From Bettongia penicillata ogilbyi (taxonomy: Eukaryota > Chordata > Mammalia > Diprotodontia > Potoroidae): a stretch of DNA of 64,000 nt. The stretch is from assembly GCA_023548195.1 (NCBI GenBank), contig JAJHZJ010000695.1, forward strand, positions 1,003,423-1,067,422, in the 5' to 3' direction. The notes beneath the pieces are model-generated. The model was given only the letters and a program-made list of their open reading frames with translations, did not search any database and was not told the origin of the DNA. Position numbers and translations under genes: made by a program. The first letter of the stretch is position 1; the number at the start of each line of letters is the position of its first letter. Shown here piece after piece: positions 38,382 through 50,096 of this stretch.

Positions 38382-38491
38382 AAAGGAAAGGAAAGGAAAG
38401 GAAAGGAAAGGAAAGGAAAGGAAAGGAAAGGAAAGGAAAGGAAAGGAAAGGAAAGGAAAGGAAAGGAAAGGAAAGGAAAGGAAAGGAAAGG
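38382..38491. repeat. (GGAAA)n pentanucleotide microsatellite
   Basis: About 21-22 perfect ggaaa units. The equivalent position in module 4 (about 63,815-63,842) has only a short irregular purine run, so the array grew after duplication. Frames across it are artefacts. Confidence 0.97.
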
Positions 38492-38949
38492 AGAAAAAAT
38501 GTATTTCTCATCTATAATGACTCTAAGCATAAGATTTCTGAATTTTTTCCACACTCCATGAGCTGGACCTGAGTATGACTTACCTTAACCTTTGTTCCAT
38601 ATAGTTCCCAAGGGCACCTTGGACATAACATGTCCAGATGTATTCAGTGTGTTATTGCAAACTCAGGGAACTGTGATCCTATCCAGGACCTATTAAGGAC
38701 CCAGTATGATCAATCCCACTTTCATCTGCAGTTCTCTACATCTGGGACCACCAGAGAAGGATCTGGAGGAACTGTCAAGCCCTCCCTGACTCTGAGAGGA
38801 CTGGCTGTCCTTCTCGCCTTGTTTCTGCTCCTTAATGAGTGGCAATACCTCTCTCAGTTTAAGTGTTTGATGTGGATATCTACTATCAGATTCTTGAATT
38901 ACTATAGTCTTGCCTTCTTTGGGCAATTATTTCCTCAAGAAACATAGTC

Positions 38950-39135
38950 TAGGTGCCTGAGAAGGTAGTGTGGTACAGTGCTAAGAGGACTGAATTTGAA
39001 GTCATGGGACACACATTCTAAACCTATCAATGAACTCACAGTCTGTATGGCCTTGGAAAAGTTAGCTAACTTCCCAGGGCCGTGGCTTCCTCATCTAGAA
39101 AATGGCCCCTCCAGCTCTAAATCTTCCTTAAAATG
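38950..39135 (+). repeat. MIR-like SINE
   Basis: Forward order: 'tggtacagtgctaagaggac', 'tgaatttgaagtcatgggac', 'gtggcttcctcatctagaaa' and 'cctccagctctaaatcttcc'. From 38,500 to 38,950 and from 39,140 to 39,890 I see no gene that I can support. Confidence 0.65.
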
Positions 39136-39889
39136 TAAGTGCTTAAGGAATACTTGTTGACTCAACCGTGAATCCACAGAATTTAAATTGTCAATTCATT
39201 CCTCCTACTTCCACTCCTGGAGTACCTGGGCTAGGTGAGGCATTGAGAGAGTCTGGGTTGAAGTCTGCTCTCAACACATCTGTGCAAATGTTCCTCTTCT
39301 GTATTATTCAGCAACTGAAGATCACCCTGCAGTGAAACAATCCCCTACTTCTTACTGGGTTTTGTATACATATACTCACTGTCCTGACCAGGTTTATGTC
39401 CAAAGCATGTGAGACCTTGAAATTTAACAGTATCAAAGGAAAGAATCGGATGCCAAGGAGAGAAGGGGAAAGGCTGATTCTATGCTGAGGTTCATATTTG
39501 TCTTTCCTCTGTTTATCTTCACAAAAATCCTCCCTTTGCTCCACCCTGCATCCTACAACATGACCTACAGGGATCTTTCTACACAAATGAGAATCTCATG
39601 GGTTCCCTCCCAGCTCATGTGGCTTATAGAGTTGTTGTCTTTGTGATTTATATAAACACAAATACATGTGCACCAATGAACAAAAATGATGTCTTGTGCA
39701 GCTAATAAGCCGATTCAGATAAGACAATAGAGGGTGATTGTTAGACTCATATGATTTACCCATGACCTGGGTCAAGTCAAATTCCTTTGGACCAGAGACA
39801 GTTTGTCTGAGCAATCTGATGATCCAGATTAAGAACTGATCTTTCCTTCCTTGGGCTTAGGGCAATTTCTTTGGTTATTGTTGTTGCTC

Positions 39890-40150
39890 TTGTGTTTATC
39901 TTTCATTGCTGAAGAAGATCATGACATCAGAGAAAGGATGACATGACTTGGGCTTGACTTTGTTTTGAGTGAGGGAGGGCTGTGCAGGTCACCAGCCTCA
40001 CTTCTCCTCCAGAGCCATCTGAATCCAGTGACCAGATATTCATCCGGATGACTGGAGATGATCCAGGACACAACAGGAGACCTTGGCCCCTTTAGGCCAA
40101 GGTTTATGCAGGTACTCAGGGTAAAGTAAAGCCCATTAGCACTTGGTATT
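39890..40150 (-). repeat. RTE-tailed marsupial SINE, minus
   Basis: 'ttgctgaagaagatcatgac', 'ccagcctcacttctcctcca', 'catccggatgactggagatg' and then 'ggagaccttggcccctttag'. This differs after the middle from the copy at 36,848: instead of the tRNA head it continues into the sequence type also seen near 20,440. From 40,150 to 41,240 I recognise no gene. Confidence 0.75.
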
Positions 40151-41249
40151 TTCATTTTTTTTAGTCATTAATTGAGATGTTCTGAGGCAAATGAAACTTT
40201 AAGTTCCACAGGTCAGTGCCTAATTCTTAGCTAAACTCTATATAGCTTCCAGTTCTCAACATTGGACTCTTTACAAAACTAGCAGCTTAATAAATGCATT
40301 CAAATTAATTGAACTGAATTTCCAAGAATTAAATTTACTTAATTTGAATTTATTTGAGCTGAGTAATCCTTATTTCCCAACTATTTCTTCTTGGACAGAG
40401 TAAAGGACAAATCTTATGCCCATTGGACAAGGAACTAGAGTCAGGTGAGTCACAAAAACCATATGGATAGGATTTCATCTTCTGGGGTGAGAGGAAATCC
40501 TCAGTAATCTGGATCTTGATTTTTCTCACCACTGAAACCCAAAGATACATCATCATCATATAACAGTACAAATTAAGATGGAGCATAGGCTTTGGGTGTT
40601 GGTTAGTCCCTTCCTGCTTGTCCTCCATTAACAACTTAGAAAGGTCCCTGACATTCTTCACACCTACATAGACGAAAAAATGATTCTTTTGATGATGCTG
40701 AAAATTAGGTGTAGAACACTGGGCCTGAAATCAGATCTCAGTTCAAACCCAGCCTCATTACCCATTTCCCATATCCCTCATAAGTCTTCTGTGACATTTA
40801 TATGTTAAACTGAAGGGCTATCTTTCCTTTAAAAATTGCCTTGACTGTCTAATTCTTTCAGGAGGTCTCTTCTGACTAACTCAGCAGCTGGTTTGATTTG
40901 AAATTAAAAGTGTTACCAGAAATCTAGTGTGTTTCACACATTATCATAGTAATTCAAAATCTCTTTCCTATTTTATTCTTATTGATACCTTCCCTTATGC
41001 CATGAGTCACTGTCTCGCCTATGGTTTTCTCTCTCTCCCTTTCCATCTTTGGAAAGAGGGGACTTCAGCAGAATGGCCAAAGATCTAGGCTGAGACACCT
41101 ACTGTTGATTATTCTTATCAATGACTATTTAAGCAATTAAACCAGCTAATCAGGGAAGAAAATTGAAGGGGATAATGAAATTCAAGCATACAGAATTTAA
41201 AAAAAAATGTCTAGGGCAGAATAGGAGGCTGAAGCCCTCATTTTATTAG

Positions 41250-41545
41250 AGAAGTAGAATTAAACAAGAAGACTGAAATAGTTATTTCTTTTGACCCAGA
41301 GATACTGCTAGTAGATTTGTATCCTAAGGAGACAATTAATATGAGGAAAATCACCAGATACACCAAAATATTTATACCACCACTTCTTGTGATACAAAGA
41401 ACTGAAAACAAATAATTGCTCATTGATTAAGGAATGGCTAAACACACTGTAGTTTAGAAATGTAATGGAATGTTACTATGCTATAAGAACTTATGAATGT
41501 AATGAAAACTGAGAAGTATAGAAAGTATGGTTATTAAATATTTAC
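41250..41545 (+). repeat. L1 LINE fragment, plus
   Basis: Forward L1 text from the distal part of ORF2: 'ttttgacccagagatactgc', 'aaatatttataccaccactt', 'attgattaaggaatggctaa' and 'gtaatggaatgttactatgc'. It is degraded and has no function. Confidence 0.75.
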
Positions 41546-41574
41546 TAGCATACCTATGTCCCACTCTATGTTTT

Positions 41575-43483
41575 TTTATAAATTAACTTATTTGTTTTAA
41601 GTCTTCTGCACTCACTTCCATAAATCTTAGATTTTCTCTCTCTCTCTCGCCCCTACCTCCTTCCCTCCCCAAGATGATGTGCAATCTTATAGGGGCTCTA
41701 TACATACATTCTTATTAAATACATTTTCACCTTATTCATGTTGCATGGAAGAATTAAAATTAATGGGAGAAACCTTGTGAAGAAACAAAACAAAATAAAA
41801 CACAAGAGAAAATAGTCTTCTTCATTCTTCAATCCAATTCCATAGTTCTTTCTCTGGATGTGAATGGCATTTTGCCTCAATAGTCCATTGGGCATCTTTG
41901 AGGTCCTTGTATTACTATGAGGGGCTAAGTCTACCAGAAAAATTCCTTGCACACTGTGGTTGTTGCTGTGTACAAAATTCTCCTGACTGTGCTCCTTTCA
42001 CTCAGCATCAGTTCATGCAAGTCTTTCCAGTCTCTCTGAAGTCTTCCTGTTCATCACTTCTTACGTCATAATAGCATTCCATTACGTTCATATACCACAA
42101 CTTGTTCAGTCATTCACCAATTGATGGCCATACCCTTCATTTGCACTACTTGGCCACCACAAAGAGGGAACTATAAATATTTTTGTACATGTAGGACTTT
42201 CCCCTTGTTGTGATCTCTTTGGGATACAGTACTAGAAGCAATATTTCTGGGTCAAAAGTGTATGCACATTTTTGTAGCCCTTTGGGCATAGTTCCAAATT
42301 GCTCTCCAGAATGATTGGATCAGCTCACAGATCTACCAACAATGAATTAGTATTGCAACTCTCCCATATTTTCTCCAACATTTATCATTTTCCTGTTTTG
42401 TCACATTAGCTAATCTGATGGGTGTAATGTAGTACTTCAGAGTTATTTTGATTTGCATCTCTCTAATCAAGAGTGATTTAGAGAATTTTTTCATATGATT
42501 ATAGATAGCTTTAATTACTTCCTCTGAAAACTGCCTGTTCATATCCTTTGACCATTTATCATTGGGGGAATGACTTGTATTCTTGTACATTTGACTCAGT
42601 TCTCTATACATTTTAGAAATGAAGCCTTTTTCACAGACACTAGTTGCAAAAATTCTTTCCCACTTTTCTGCTTCCCTCTTAATCTTGGTTGTATTGGGCT
42701 TGTTTGTGCAAAAACTTTTCAATTTGATGTTATCAAACTTATCTATTTTGCATTTCATAATGTTCTTTATCTCTTGCTTGGCCAAAATTTCTCCATTCTC
42801 CATAAATCTGACAAATACACTATTCCTTTCTCCCCTAGTTTGTTTATAGTGTCAATCTTTATACCTAGATCACATATCCATTTGGATTTTGTTCTTCTGT
42901 ACAGTGTCAGGTATTAGTCTATGCCCAGTTTCTGCCACACTGTTATCTAGTTTTCCCAGCAGTTTCTGTCAGACACTAAGTTCTTATCCCAGAAGTTGGG
43001 GTCCTTGGGTTTATGAAACAGGAGGTTGCTATATTCATTGACTAATGTGGTTTTCGTACCTAACATATTCCACTGATCTGCCCTTCTGTTTCTTAGCCAA
43101 TACTAAGTGGTCTTGATGGTTGCTGCTTTATAATACAATTAGAGATCTGATAAGGCTAGGCCGCCTTCCCCAGAATTTCTTTTCATTAGTTTCCTTGATA
43201 TTGTAGACCTTCTGTTCTTCCAGATGAATTTTGATATTATTTTTTTCTAGCTCTAGAAAATAATTGTCTGGGAATTTGATTGGTATGGCACTGAATAAGT
43301 AAATTAATTTAGGTAGAATTGTCATTTTTTTATATTAGCTCATCCTACCCATGAGCAACTGATCATTTTATCGTTACTTAAATATGACTTTGTGTGAAAA
43401 ATTATGAAATTATGTGTATATAGTCTCTGGGTTTATTTTGGCAGGTAGACTCCCAGATATTTTATAATGTCTACTGTAGGTTT
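41575..43483 (-). repeat. 5'-truncated L1 LINE, minus, with ORF2 C-terminal remnant
   Basis: About 1.9 kb of reverse-oriented L1 includes the 3' untranslated region (41,575-42,000) and the end of ORF2 (to about 43,480). A 156-codon minus-strand frame at 42,333-42,803 encodes recognisable L1 ORF2 C-terminal sequence. It includes the KLKSFCT block, KWSKDMNRQFS, and MQIKITLKYYITPIR followed by a CW-containing end. The reverse-transcriptase and endonuclease domains are missing, so it is immobile. It is metatherian-type L1 by its 3' text ('catgcaagtctttccagtct'). Confidence 0.88.
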
Positions 43484-43775
43484 AAATAGGCCACATCGCA
43501 CTCTAGAAACCTTCCTTGGGCTCAGCAGGAGTACAGTAGCATGCTCTGGAAAAGAAGTCATGAGCAGCTTGGAGGTCTGACCCCTGTAAATCAGAAACAA
43601 CCACAACTGACATTTGTGTAACACTTTAAGATTTTCAAAGTACATTATATTCATTCTCATCTGAACCTCATAAAACCTTCGCATTTAAACAGCTAGTATT
43701 TTCTTGGAGCTGTGTCATAATATACCAAAGCAAATTAAGTTGCTAATTATTAAAATTTTAAATTAAATTAAACAT

Positions 43776-44360
43776 TTCCAATGTGATAGATATGTGGATA
43801 TCTGAGGTAGAAGTGATTTTCTGTGAAAATAGTGTATCATTGTATTCCTAATGCTAAGAGCCTGAGCACACATTAAGTAATTTCTCATATTTCAGGTCTT
43901 CTGTCCTCACATAACTAATCCTAGAATTTCAGTGCTTGACACACATGCCATTCATTTCCTCAACTCACTGCAGCCCAGTGTGTATTCACCAATTCTCTGT
44001 GCAAACATATAGACTCACAAGTTTTAGAGCATGAATAGGTTTATTTACAGAACAAAAGAAGCAAAGAAATTCCCATTGGATCCCATTGAAAATTACATTA
44101 TTAATTATTCCTGTGTGTGTGTATGTGTTGCGTGTCAATTAATGAGTCTCAATCAGGTTCAGAAGTGCCCCTGGATAGAGATCTGGGAGGAGGTAAGGGT
44201 TTGGGTTGATAGTCAATGTTCCTTCCAAAAAAAAATCAAACTAGGAGGACAAGACCTCATGATTCCTGGGCAAGAGAGAAACAATTACTATTTAGAGTTG
44301 CATTCAGTCTGTGCTAGGTGGATGGGAACTTCTCCAGCCTATGCCCTCCATAGTGAATTG
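43776..44360. other. Segment 'C', first copy
   Basis: No gene. The block from 'ttccaatgtgatagatat' to about 44,230 is paralogous to 52,291-52,800. Shared marks are 'gaagtgattttctgt', 'cagtgcttgacacacatgcc' (cagtgtttgac in the other copy) and 'gagcatgaataggtttattt'. Here it lies just 5' (in receptor sense) of the split receptor relic of module 3. Confidence 0.75.
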
Positions 44361-44483
44361 GATTTAAGGCTTAATCTTTGAACAAGAAATGTAGCCAGTA
44401 ATCCCAAAGGAAAAAGTGTAGCTTTTGATGATGGAGTGCACGTTCCCCTGGGTAGAAGCCCAGAGGACAGGAATGGAGAGATA

Positions 44484-44598
44484 GGAGAGGAGAGGGGAGG
44501 TGAGGAGAGGAGAGGAGAGGAGAGGAGAGGAGAGGAGAGGAGAGGAGAGGAGAGGAGAGGAGAGGAGAGGAGAGGAGAGGAGAGGAGAGGAGAGGAGG
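44484..44598. repeat. (GGAGA)n pentanucleotide microsatellite
   Basis: About 21-22 ggaga units with two variants near the left end. It sits between segment C and the duplicated flank of the split receptor relic. Confidence 0.97.
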
Positions 44599-44614
44599 TT
44601 GTGTTTGTCCTTCA

Positions 44615-44800
44615 TTCTCTAAGTGTAGCTATGGTTTCTAAAGCACGTCTTTTTCTTATTTTCATTAAACTACATTTTTGAAGGTAGTTATTAGATTACC
44701 AACATTCTCATGGACTTTTTTTACAATAGTATATTTTTACTTTTTTCCAAAATTTACCTGTTTCCAGTTTTCAACGATCAGTTCCATAATCATGACACCA
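44615..44800 (-). repeat. Partial second copy of relic flank with L1 3' tail
   Basis: 'gtgtagctatgg', 'cttattttcattaaactac' and 'ttttttccaaaatttacctg' match 46,013-46,195 and, for the first part, 22,335-22,430. The right half is L1 3' untranslated text in reverse. The split relic is therefore bracketed by two copies of its own 5' flank. Confidence 0.65.
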
Positions 44801-44940
44801 AGATGAAGACATAACTAGCAGTTGATTTTGATTTGAGTGAGGGAAGGTTGTGCAAGGTTACCTCCCTCACTTCCTTCTCCTGATCTATCTGGATCCAGTG
44901 GCCTGATATTCATCAGGACAACTGGAGATGGTCCAGGATG
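44801..44940 (-). repeat. RTE-like SINE fragment, minus
   Basis: 'gatttgagtgagggaaggtt', 'ctggatccagtggcctgata' and 'caactggagatggtccagga' repeat the SINE half seen at 36,900-37,020. Receptor homology begins directly to its right, so the SINE or its flanking deletion removed the receptor 3' end. Confidence 0.75.
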
Positions 44941-45978
44941 GTCATGTCTAAGAGGAAAGTAAAAGACAAGACAACAATGTAGACACAATTGAAGGTGATA
45001 TCAGCACAGAGGAGTGTAAGGATATCTTGGTGGGGGCAGAATGCATGAAAAACAAGGGAATGGCAGTAAAGGAGCCAATGGAGGGACACTATTGGTGACA
45101 CCACAGATACAATCTCTTGCTAGTGACTCCACCCCTATTTTCACCACTCTGGAGTTAGTGAGACTGAAGATGTATCGCAGGATGTTATAATTGGCTACAC
45201 ACCCATCTCTCAGGGCTTTCTCCACAATGCTATAGAACCTTTTCATTCTGGAAATTTAATAGCCACTTGAACCTCCACCCCTCCAACCTCTCTCTGATTG
45301 GCTAGTAAAGAAGCTCTATTTTGAATAGTGCAAGGAGGCCAGTTGTGGCTTCATTCCTTCCCAGACTGCACTCCTGGCTTCATAGCCTTCCCCTTCTATG
45401 CCCTTTGTTGGATACCTTCATCATTGCACCTCTTTCCCACACTCATTCACCTGTTTTCAGGTTCTTCTTCTCTATTGCTTTCTCCATTAGAATTTCAGCT
45501 CCTGGAGAACAAGGAAGTCTTTCTTTCTGTAGTTTTTTTGGAGTGCTTGGCACAGCACCTGGAACATAAAAAGGTGCTTAATAAATGCTTGTTAACAGAT
45601 TGACTGCTGTTAGACTCTGGAAAGTAAGGCATTTGAACCTGATTCCATTACGGAGAATGAGAGAATAAAGTAGACTTACGAGAAGCAAATTTAGTAGAAC
45701 CAAGGAGAAATCCGTTGTTTCTTCATGATAAGATGACAGAACCCACTTCAGAGTGGGCATTGTGGTCATAGTCACTGCTTAAATTTGGGCCATCAGCAGG
45801 ACCATAAAGTAGGACATGAGCTTATTGAGGTTATTCCCAATGAAGAAGAGTAGAGTTCTATTGTCAAGGACCACAGAGGACATGGAGCAAAGAAGGGGAT
45901 GAAGAATCTGTGATAAGTTTTATCCAAACCTGGAAAGCCACTCAGCAAGAAGGGGCTGAGCTGATGTGGAGGTAACAT
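44941..45978 (-). pseudogene. Second copy of the split OR51M1-like pseudogene (module 3)
   Basis: The same arrangement as at 21,025-22,287. The ATG is at 45,978 with the N-terminal block around SGFPGL. The TM1-TM2 part is degraded and is followed by the TM3 start near 45,600-45,700. A foreign block lies at about 45,250-45,600, and the 3' half resumes with LTNSRVVKIG near TM4. A frameshift near 45,105 splits the [12 protein letters not shown] loop block over two frames. The remainder ends after CADITFN and part of TM5, where the SINE at 44,801-44,940 begins. TM6, TM7 and the C-terminus are lost. It and the 21-kb copy share the same internal insert at the same place, so they descend from one already broken gene. 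Confidence 0.85.
45250..45600 (+). repeat. Insert in OR pseudogene, ending in an L2-like 3' end
   Basis: Counterpart of 21,570-21,935. It ends with 'atttcagctcctggagaaca', 'gcacagcacctggaacataa' and 'gtgcttaataaatgcttgtt'. It is ancient, judging by its divergence from L2 text. Confidence 0.65.
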
Positions 45979-46079
45979 AGTAGTGCCTTTGCAGATGAAA
46001 GAAAGGAGTCCTGTGTAGCTATGCTTTTGAAAACACAGGTCCTTTTCTTATTTTCATTATACTGCCTTTTTAAAGGTAA

Positions 46080-46460
46080 TTATTAGGTTACCAATCTTCT
46101 CTTGGACCTTTTTATGATAGCATATTTTTATATTTTTATTATTTTTTTCCAAAATTTATCTGTTTTCAATTTTCAACAATCACTTCCATAAGTTCCAGTT
46201 GTTCCCCCTGTCCCTCCCCAAGATGGCAAGCAGTCTTATATGGGCTCTGCACATACATTCTTATTAAACACATTTTCACATTAGTCATGTTGCACAGAAG
46301 AATTAAAATGAATGGGAAAAAGCATGAGAAAAAAAATAAAACCAAACGTAGCAAAAGGGAAATAGTCTACTGCATTCTGCCTTCCTACTCCATAATTGTT
46401 TCTTGATGTGGATGGAAATTTGCATCATGAGTCCTTTGGAAATGTTTAAGAACTTTTTTT
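46080..46460 (-). repeat. L1 3' untranslated fragment, minus
   Basis: 'tttttttccaaaatttatct', 'cctccccaagatggcaagca', 'acattagtcatgttgcacag' and 'tgatgtggatggaaatttgc' are reverse-oriented marsupial L1 3' text, parallel to 41,610-41,890. Confidence 0.75.
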
Positions 46461-49400
46461 TCTTAAGGAAACTTGTGGATAGACTGCATAGATCATTAAT
46501 ACGATGCCTCCTCAAAAACATCTGACTAATTGTGCTACAGTTAACATATGTTAGAGATAAGAATCTATATTCTAATCTTAAGGTTGTGCCTACTGATCTC
46601 CAGCACTTTCCCCTTCACTGCCGTTGGAATCTGGACTCTTGATCTCTCCTGAGGTCTGTAACTTTACAATTATAAATTAATTTAACCTCAGCTATTCTTA
46701 ACACTCACTTTTGATCTCAGCCTCTCTTCTATACAAAAGGGACAAGCTTCATTCAAGTACTTCTCAGGATGCTGGGTGAACTCTCTCTTATTTTACCTGT
46801 GGCCCCAGATCTAGATTAACCTATTTGCCTCTAGTCCTTCAAAGATGTGAGCGCTTCACTTTTTCCCAGAGATCCCAAAGATAATTCTGTATTAGAATCC
46901 ATAGTTGCCACTACATTAGGACAGAGCACCAGCTCTACAAAAGTCTTCTCTGAGACTTCATTTTTTCTTTTCCAATTTACTTGGGTCTATTCTGTTCTCA
47001 TTTAGCTTGCCTGGTTCAGTTCCCTTTTTTCTATCTCTCTGGATATAGAATTTAGTTCTTTTGCCTTGAAAAATTACATATCCTTAGATAATCTAAGATG
47101 TCTCTTTTTCTTGAAAGAAAAGAAAGAATATTTCCTTTTAACCTTGAAACTTTCAATTTGCCCAAAATAAATTCCAATATGGAGCTATTATTACTATATG
47201 CCACTGAACTGTGGTGCTACACACTTCTAATGCTCAGTCCTTCAGTGACTCCAAGGAAGTAAAATGCCTTACCTATAAAAATAGATTCTATAGCAAAATA
47301 GCATCATGGTAAGTAAAGAGAGGCAGAGGACTGGGCAGCATAGCTGATTTTTTTTTCCCTTCCTGCGAGACAGAGGTATAGAAACAAAATAAAAACTAAA
47401 AGATAAAGTCACCCAGAGCCTTCAACCAATGTACCTTGGGTCAGGAGATACCAGTGTGAAATGAATAAACAATATGGTGAGATTCCTGTGGATAGCAATT
47501 ATTTCCTTCATGTCCCTAACCTCTACCTAGAACCTCTACCAAGAACAAAGTCCTTGCCATGGGATGTATTTAGGACTTTTATAAGATCATCTCGAGATCC
47601 TTGTCTGCCATGTTCTGTCCCTGACCTCCCTTCAGCACAAGTATCCAAAACAATGTCCCTAGCCCATACTTCCTCCTCACATGACAGAGCTTTGCATAGG
47701 AAATGACTAGGACTTGGAGTCAGATCTGTTTTAATTCTAGCTGTATTATTTAGTACCTCTATGACTTTCAGCAAATTTCATATCATCTCTGAGGCTTGTT
47801 TTCCACATGTATAAAATAAAAGGGCTTAAACTAGATCTCTGAAGCCCTTGCTGTCTTGAAGTCCATGCTCATATATCTTGCATTGCTTATCTTCTCCTTC
47901 TCCTCTTCTTCTTCCTCCTCTACTTTGTTTCTCTGATCCATACTTTCTGTTTTCTCCATCACCTGCTTTACTCATATAATCCAGATAGACAAAGAATTTC
48001 TCTGTTTCAGTGATGAAAAGCTTATGATGCATATTATTGTAAAGTATTTGAAAGGCCATTATTTGGAAGAGTAATTCAATTCAGAAGTCAAAACTAGAAG
48101 TAATACCTGTAGTGACAAGGAGGGAAGCTAGGCTTTATGCAAGGAACTGCTTTGTAGCAGTTAGAGTTACCAAAAAGTACCATGTGCTGCTCTTGTACGT
48201 ACTGGATCTCCCCATACTTGAGAACTTCAGGCAAATAAGAGAAGATTCCCTTATTAAATTTATTGTGGAGTGGGTTCTTGTTCAAGTAGAAATCTGAGAT
48301 CCCTTTCAACTTGGAGATCCTCTGATTCTGTGAATTCCTTTGCATTCAGCTAGACATCCAGAGCATTCTGTAAATTCAATCTACCAGGCTAATACCTGTG
48401 GTCTAGCAGTATCTGGCTGCACTTTGCCTGTATACCATCATCTCATCCTACCCTAATTCATATGACTGATGTTCCATCCAAACTAGACTATTCACCATCT
48501 CCCATATTGGATTTGCACTTTCCCATGTTCGTTCTTCTTCACAACTTTCTCTATGCATAAAAAGCATTTTCCCTGTATGGTCCATGGTCATTTAAATTAT
48601 ACCTTTGTGATGAGACCCAGCTCAAATATTTCATGTTATATAATGTTCTTTCCAACCATGCCCACATACTATGTACCATATGTTACTTTGCATTTTCATT
48701 GCTTTGTATGTGTTATACAGCCTAATAAAACAAATATAGTATAAAAAATAGCTAACCTTGAAGATCACAAGACTTAGCTTCATGTCCTACCTCTGACTTG
48801 TACAACCTTCATGGCCCTGGCAAGTCATTTAATCTCTTAGTTCCCTATACAATTCTCTAAGACTCTCTGAACCACACAGAACTTGCTGGTGTGCAACAAT
48901 ATTAAAGGTCATTTAGTCCCTCAGGAGTTCCTTATATCAGTGAAATCACAGATACAGTACTCATCTGTAAAAACCATGAAGATTTACAATCACTGCTTAA
49001 TAAATGTCAAAATTCAATTCAACCCCAATTAATCACCTATTATGTTCAATATACAGTGTCATGCATTGGGCAAACAAAGGTGAAAAATGACACTTTCCTT
49101 GAACCCGAGGGTTTCCAATCTATATAGACTATCATGACATGACCACAAATAAATAGGATACAAGGACTGGGGATAATGAGGTGAGAACCAAAGAATCGAC
49201 AAGTGATCTAAAAAATGTAGCCTGTTGATACAGCCTTATATAATTACAATGACTGAATAACAAGCACTACACTACACCACACAGACTAAAAATAGCTGGT
49301 AGAAACCATGACAGGTACCTAAGAGCCAGACGTTCTTTTAATGAATTGAATGAATGTGCTACATAGGGATATGTCTATTCTTTTCTGGAGGCAGATTTAA

Positions 49401-50096
49401 TTTCTAGCATGAGTCATATCTCCAGGTAATGAGTCACCAGTTTTGTTTTTTTTTTTCCCCAGTGCCTTAGGAAGTACTAGAATTTACTGAGAATACCTGT
49501 GCTCTCTATTACCAACACCCTCAGGAATCTAAAAACTAGTTCTATTTCCTGGCTGTTCCCATTTGTATAGGGAAGAGACCTCTTTTCAGTGTGTTTTCAT
49601 GCAATGCATACATTTCTTGTGTCCTTCTGATCTTCCCTCTTGCAGACTTTGCAGGGCTTCTGTCCTTCTAACCTTTCCTCTCACATAGCATCTGCTCCAA
49701 ACAGCATGTGTGCTGATAAGCAGATAAGAGGGGGCTTCTCATCTCCCTTCATTCTCCCCATGTTAGAGCATGTTCGAGTCAGATTTCTCAGGAACTTGTA
49801 TCTGTCACTTTAGGCTTGGTGAAAGGGATCAGTGTGGAGAAATTGCCTGTAGTGTAGGGAATGTGGGAGTAGGGCTAAATATGAAGAGGATAAGAGAGAG
49901 ATCTGCTCTCCAACTTATTCCATGGTCAAGTTCATTAGTCTACCCTATTTGTTAGCATTCTTGTAGGATATCCATGTAGCTGAAATGTGGATGAGGGCCA
50001 ACAATGAAGGTGGGGGTCAGTGAGCAGGACATAAGAGTTGAGGTAAGTATTTGGGAAGCACCTTCTAAGCTCAGAGGAGAGTACTGAGACCTTGAT
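46461..50096. other. Module 3 spacer, first part
   Basis: No gene. It is paralogous to 22,430-26,070 of module 1. It carries the same shared repeats: a MIR-like copy near 47,700-47,870, a CR1/L3 end near 48,020-48,345 and an L2 part near 48,366-48,725. At 50,096 it breaks off within the 'gtactgagaccttg' block and jumps ahead. Confidence 0.8.

Noticed and set aside
38248..38572. Lys-Gly-Lys-Glu-Arg repeat frames and their Leu-Ser-Phe-Pro complements; a regularly spaced array that might suggest CRISPR.
   Set aside because: They are a continuous pentanucleotide array with no spacers. The similar frames at 44,364-44,681 have the same cause.
38630..38947. A 105-codon frame after the GGAAA array.
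   Set aside because: No domain, no splice or promoter evidence, and a length expected by chance in 64 kb.
42333..42803. The longest non-receptor frame with clear protein similarity.
   Set aside because: It is the C-terminal part of L1 ORF2 in a 5'-truncated element, not a host gene.
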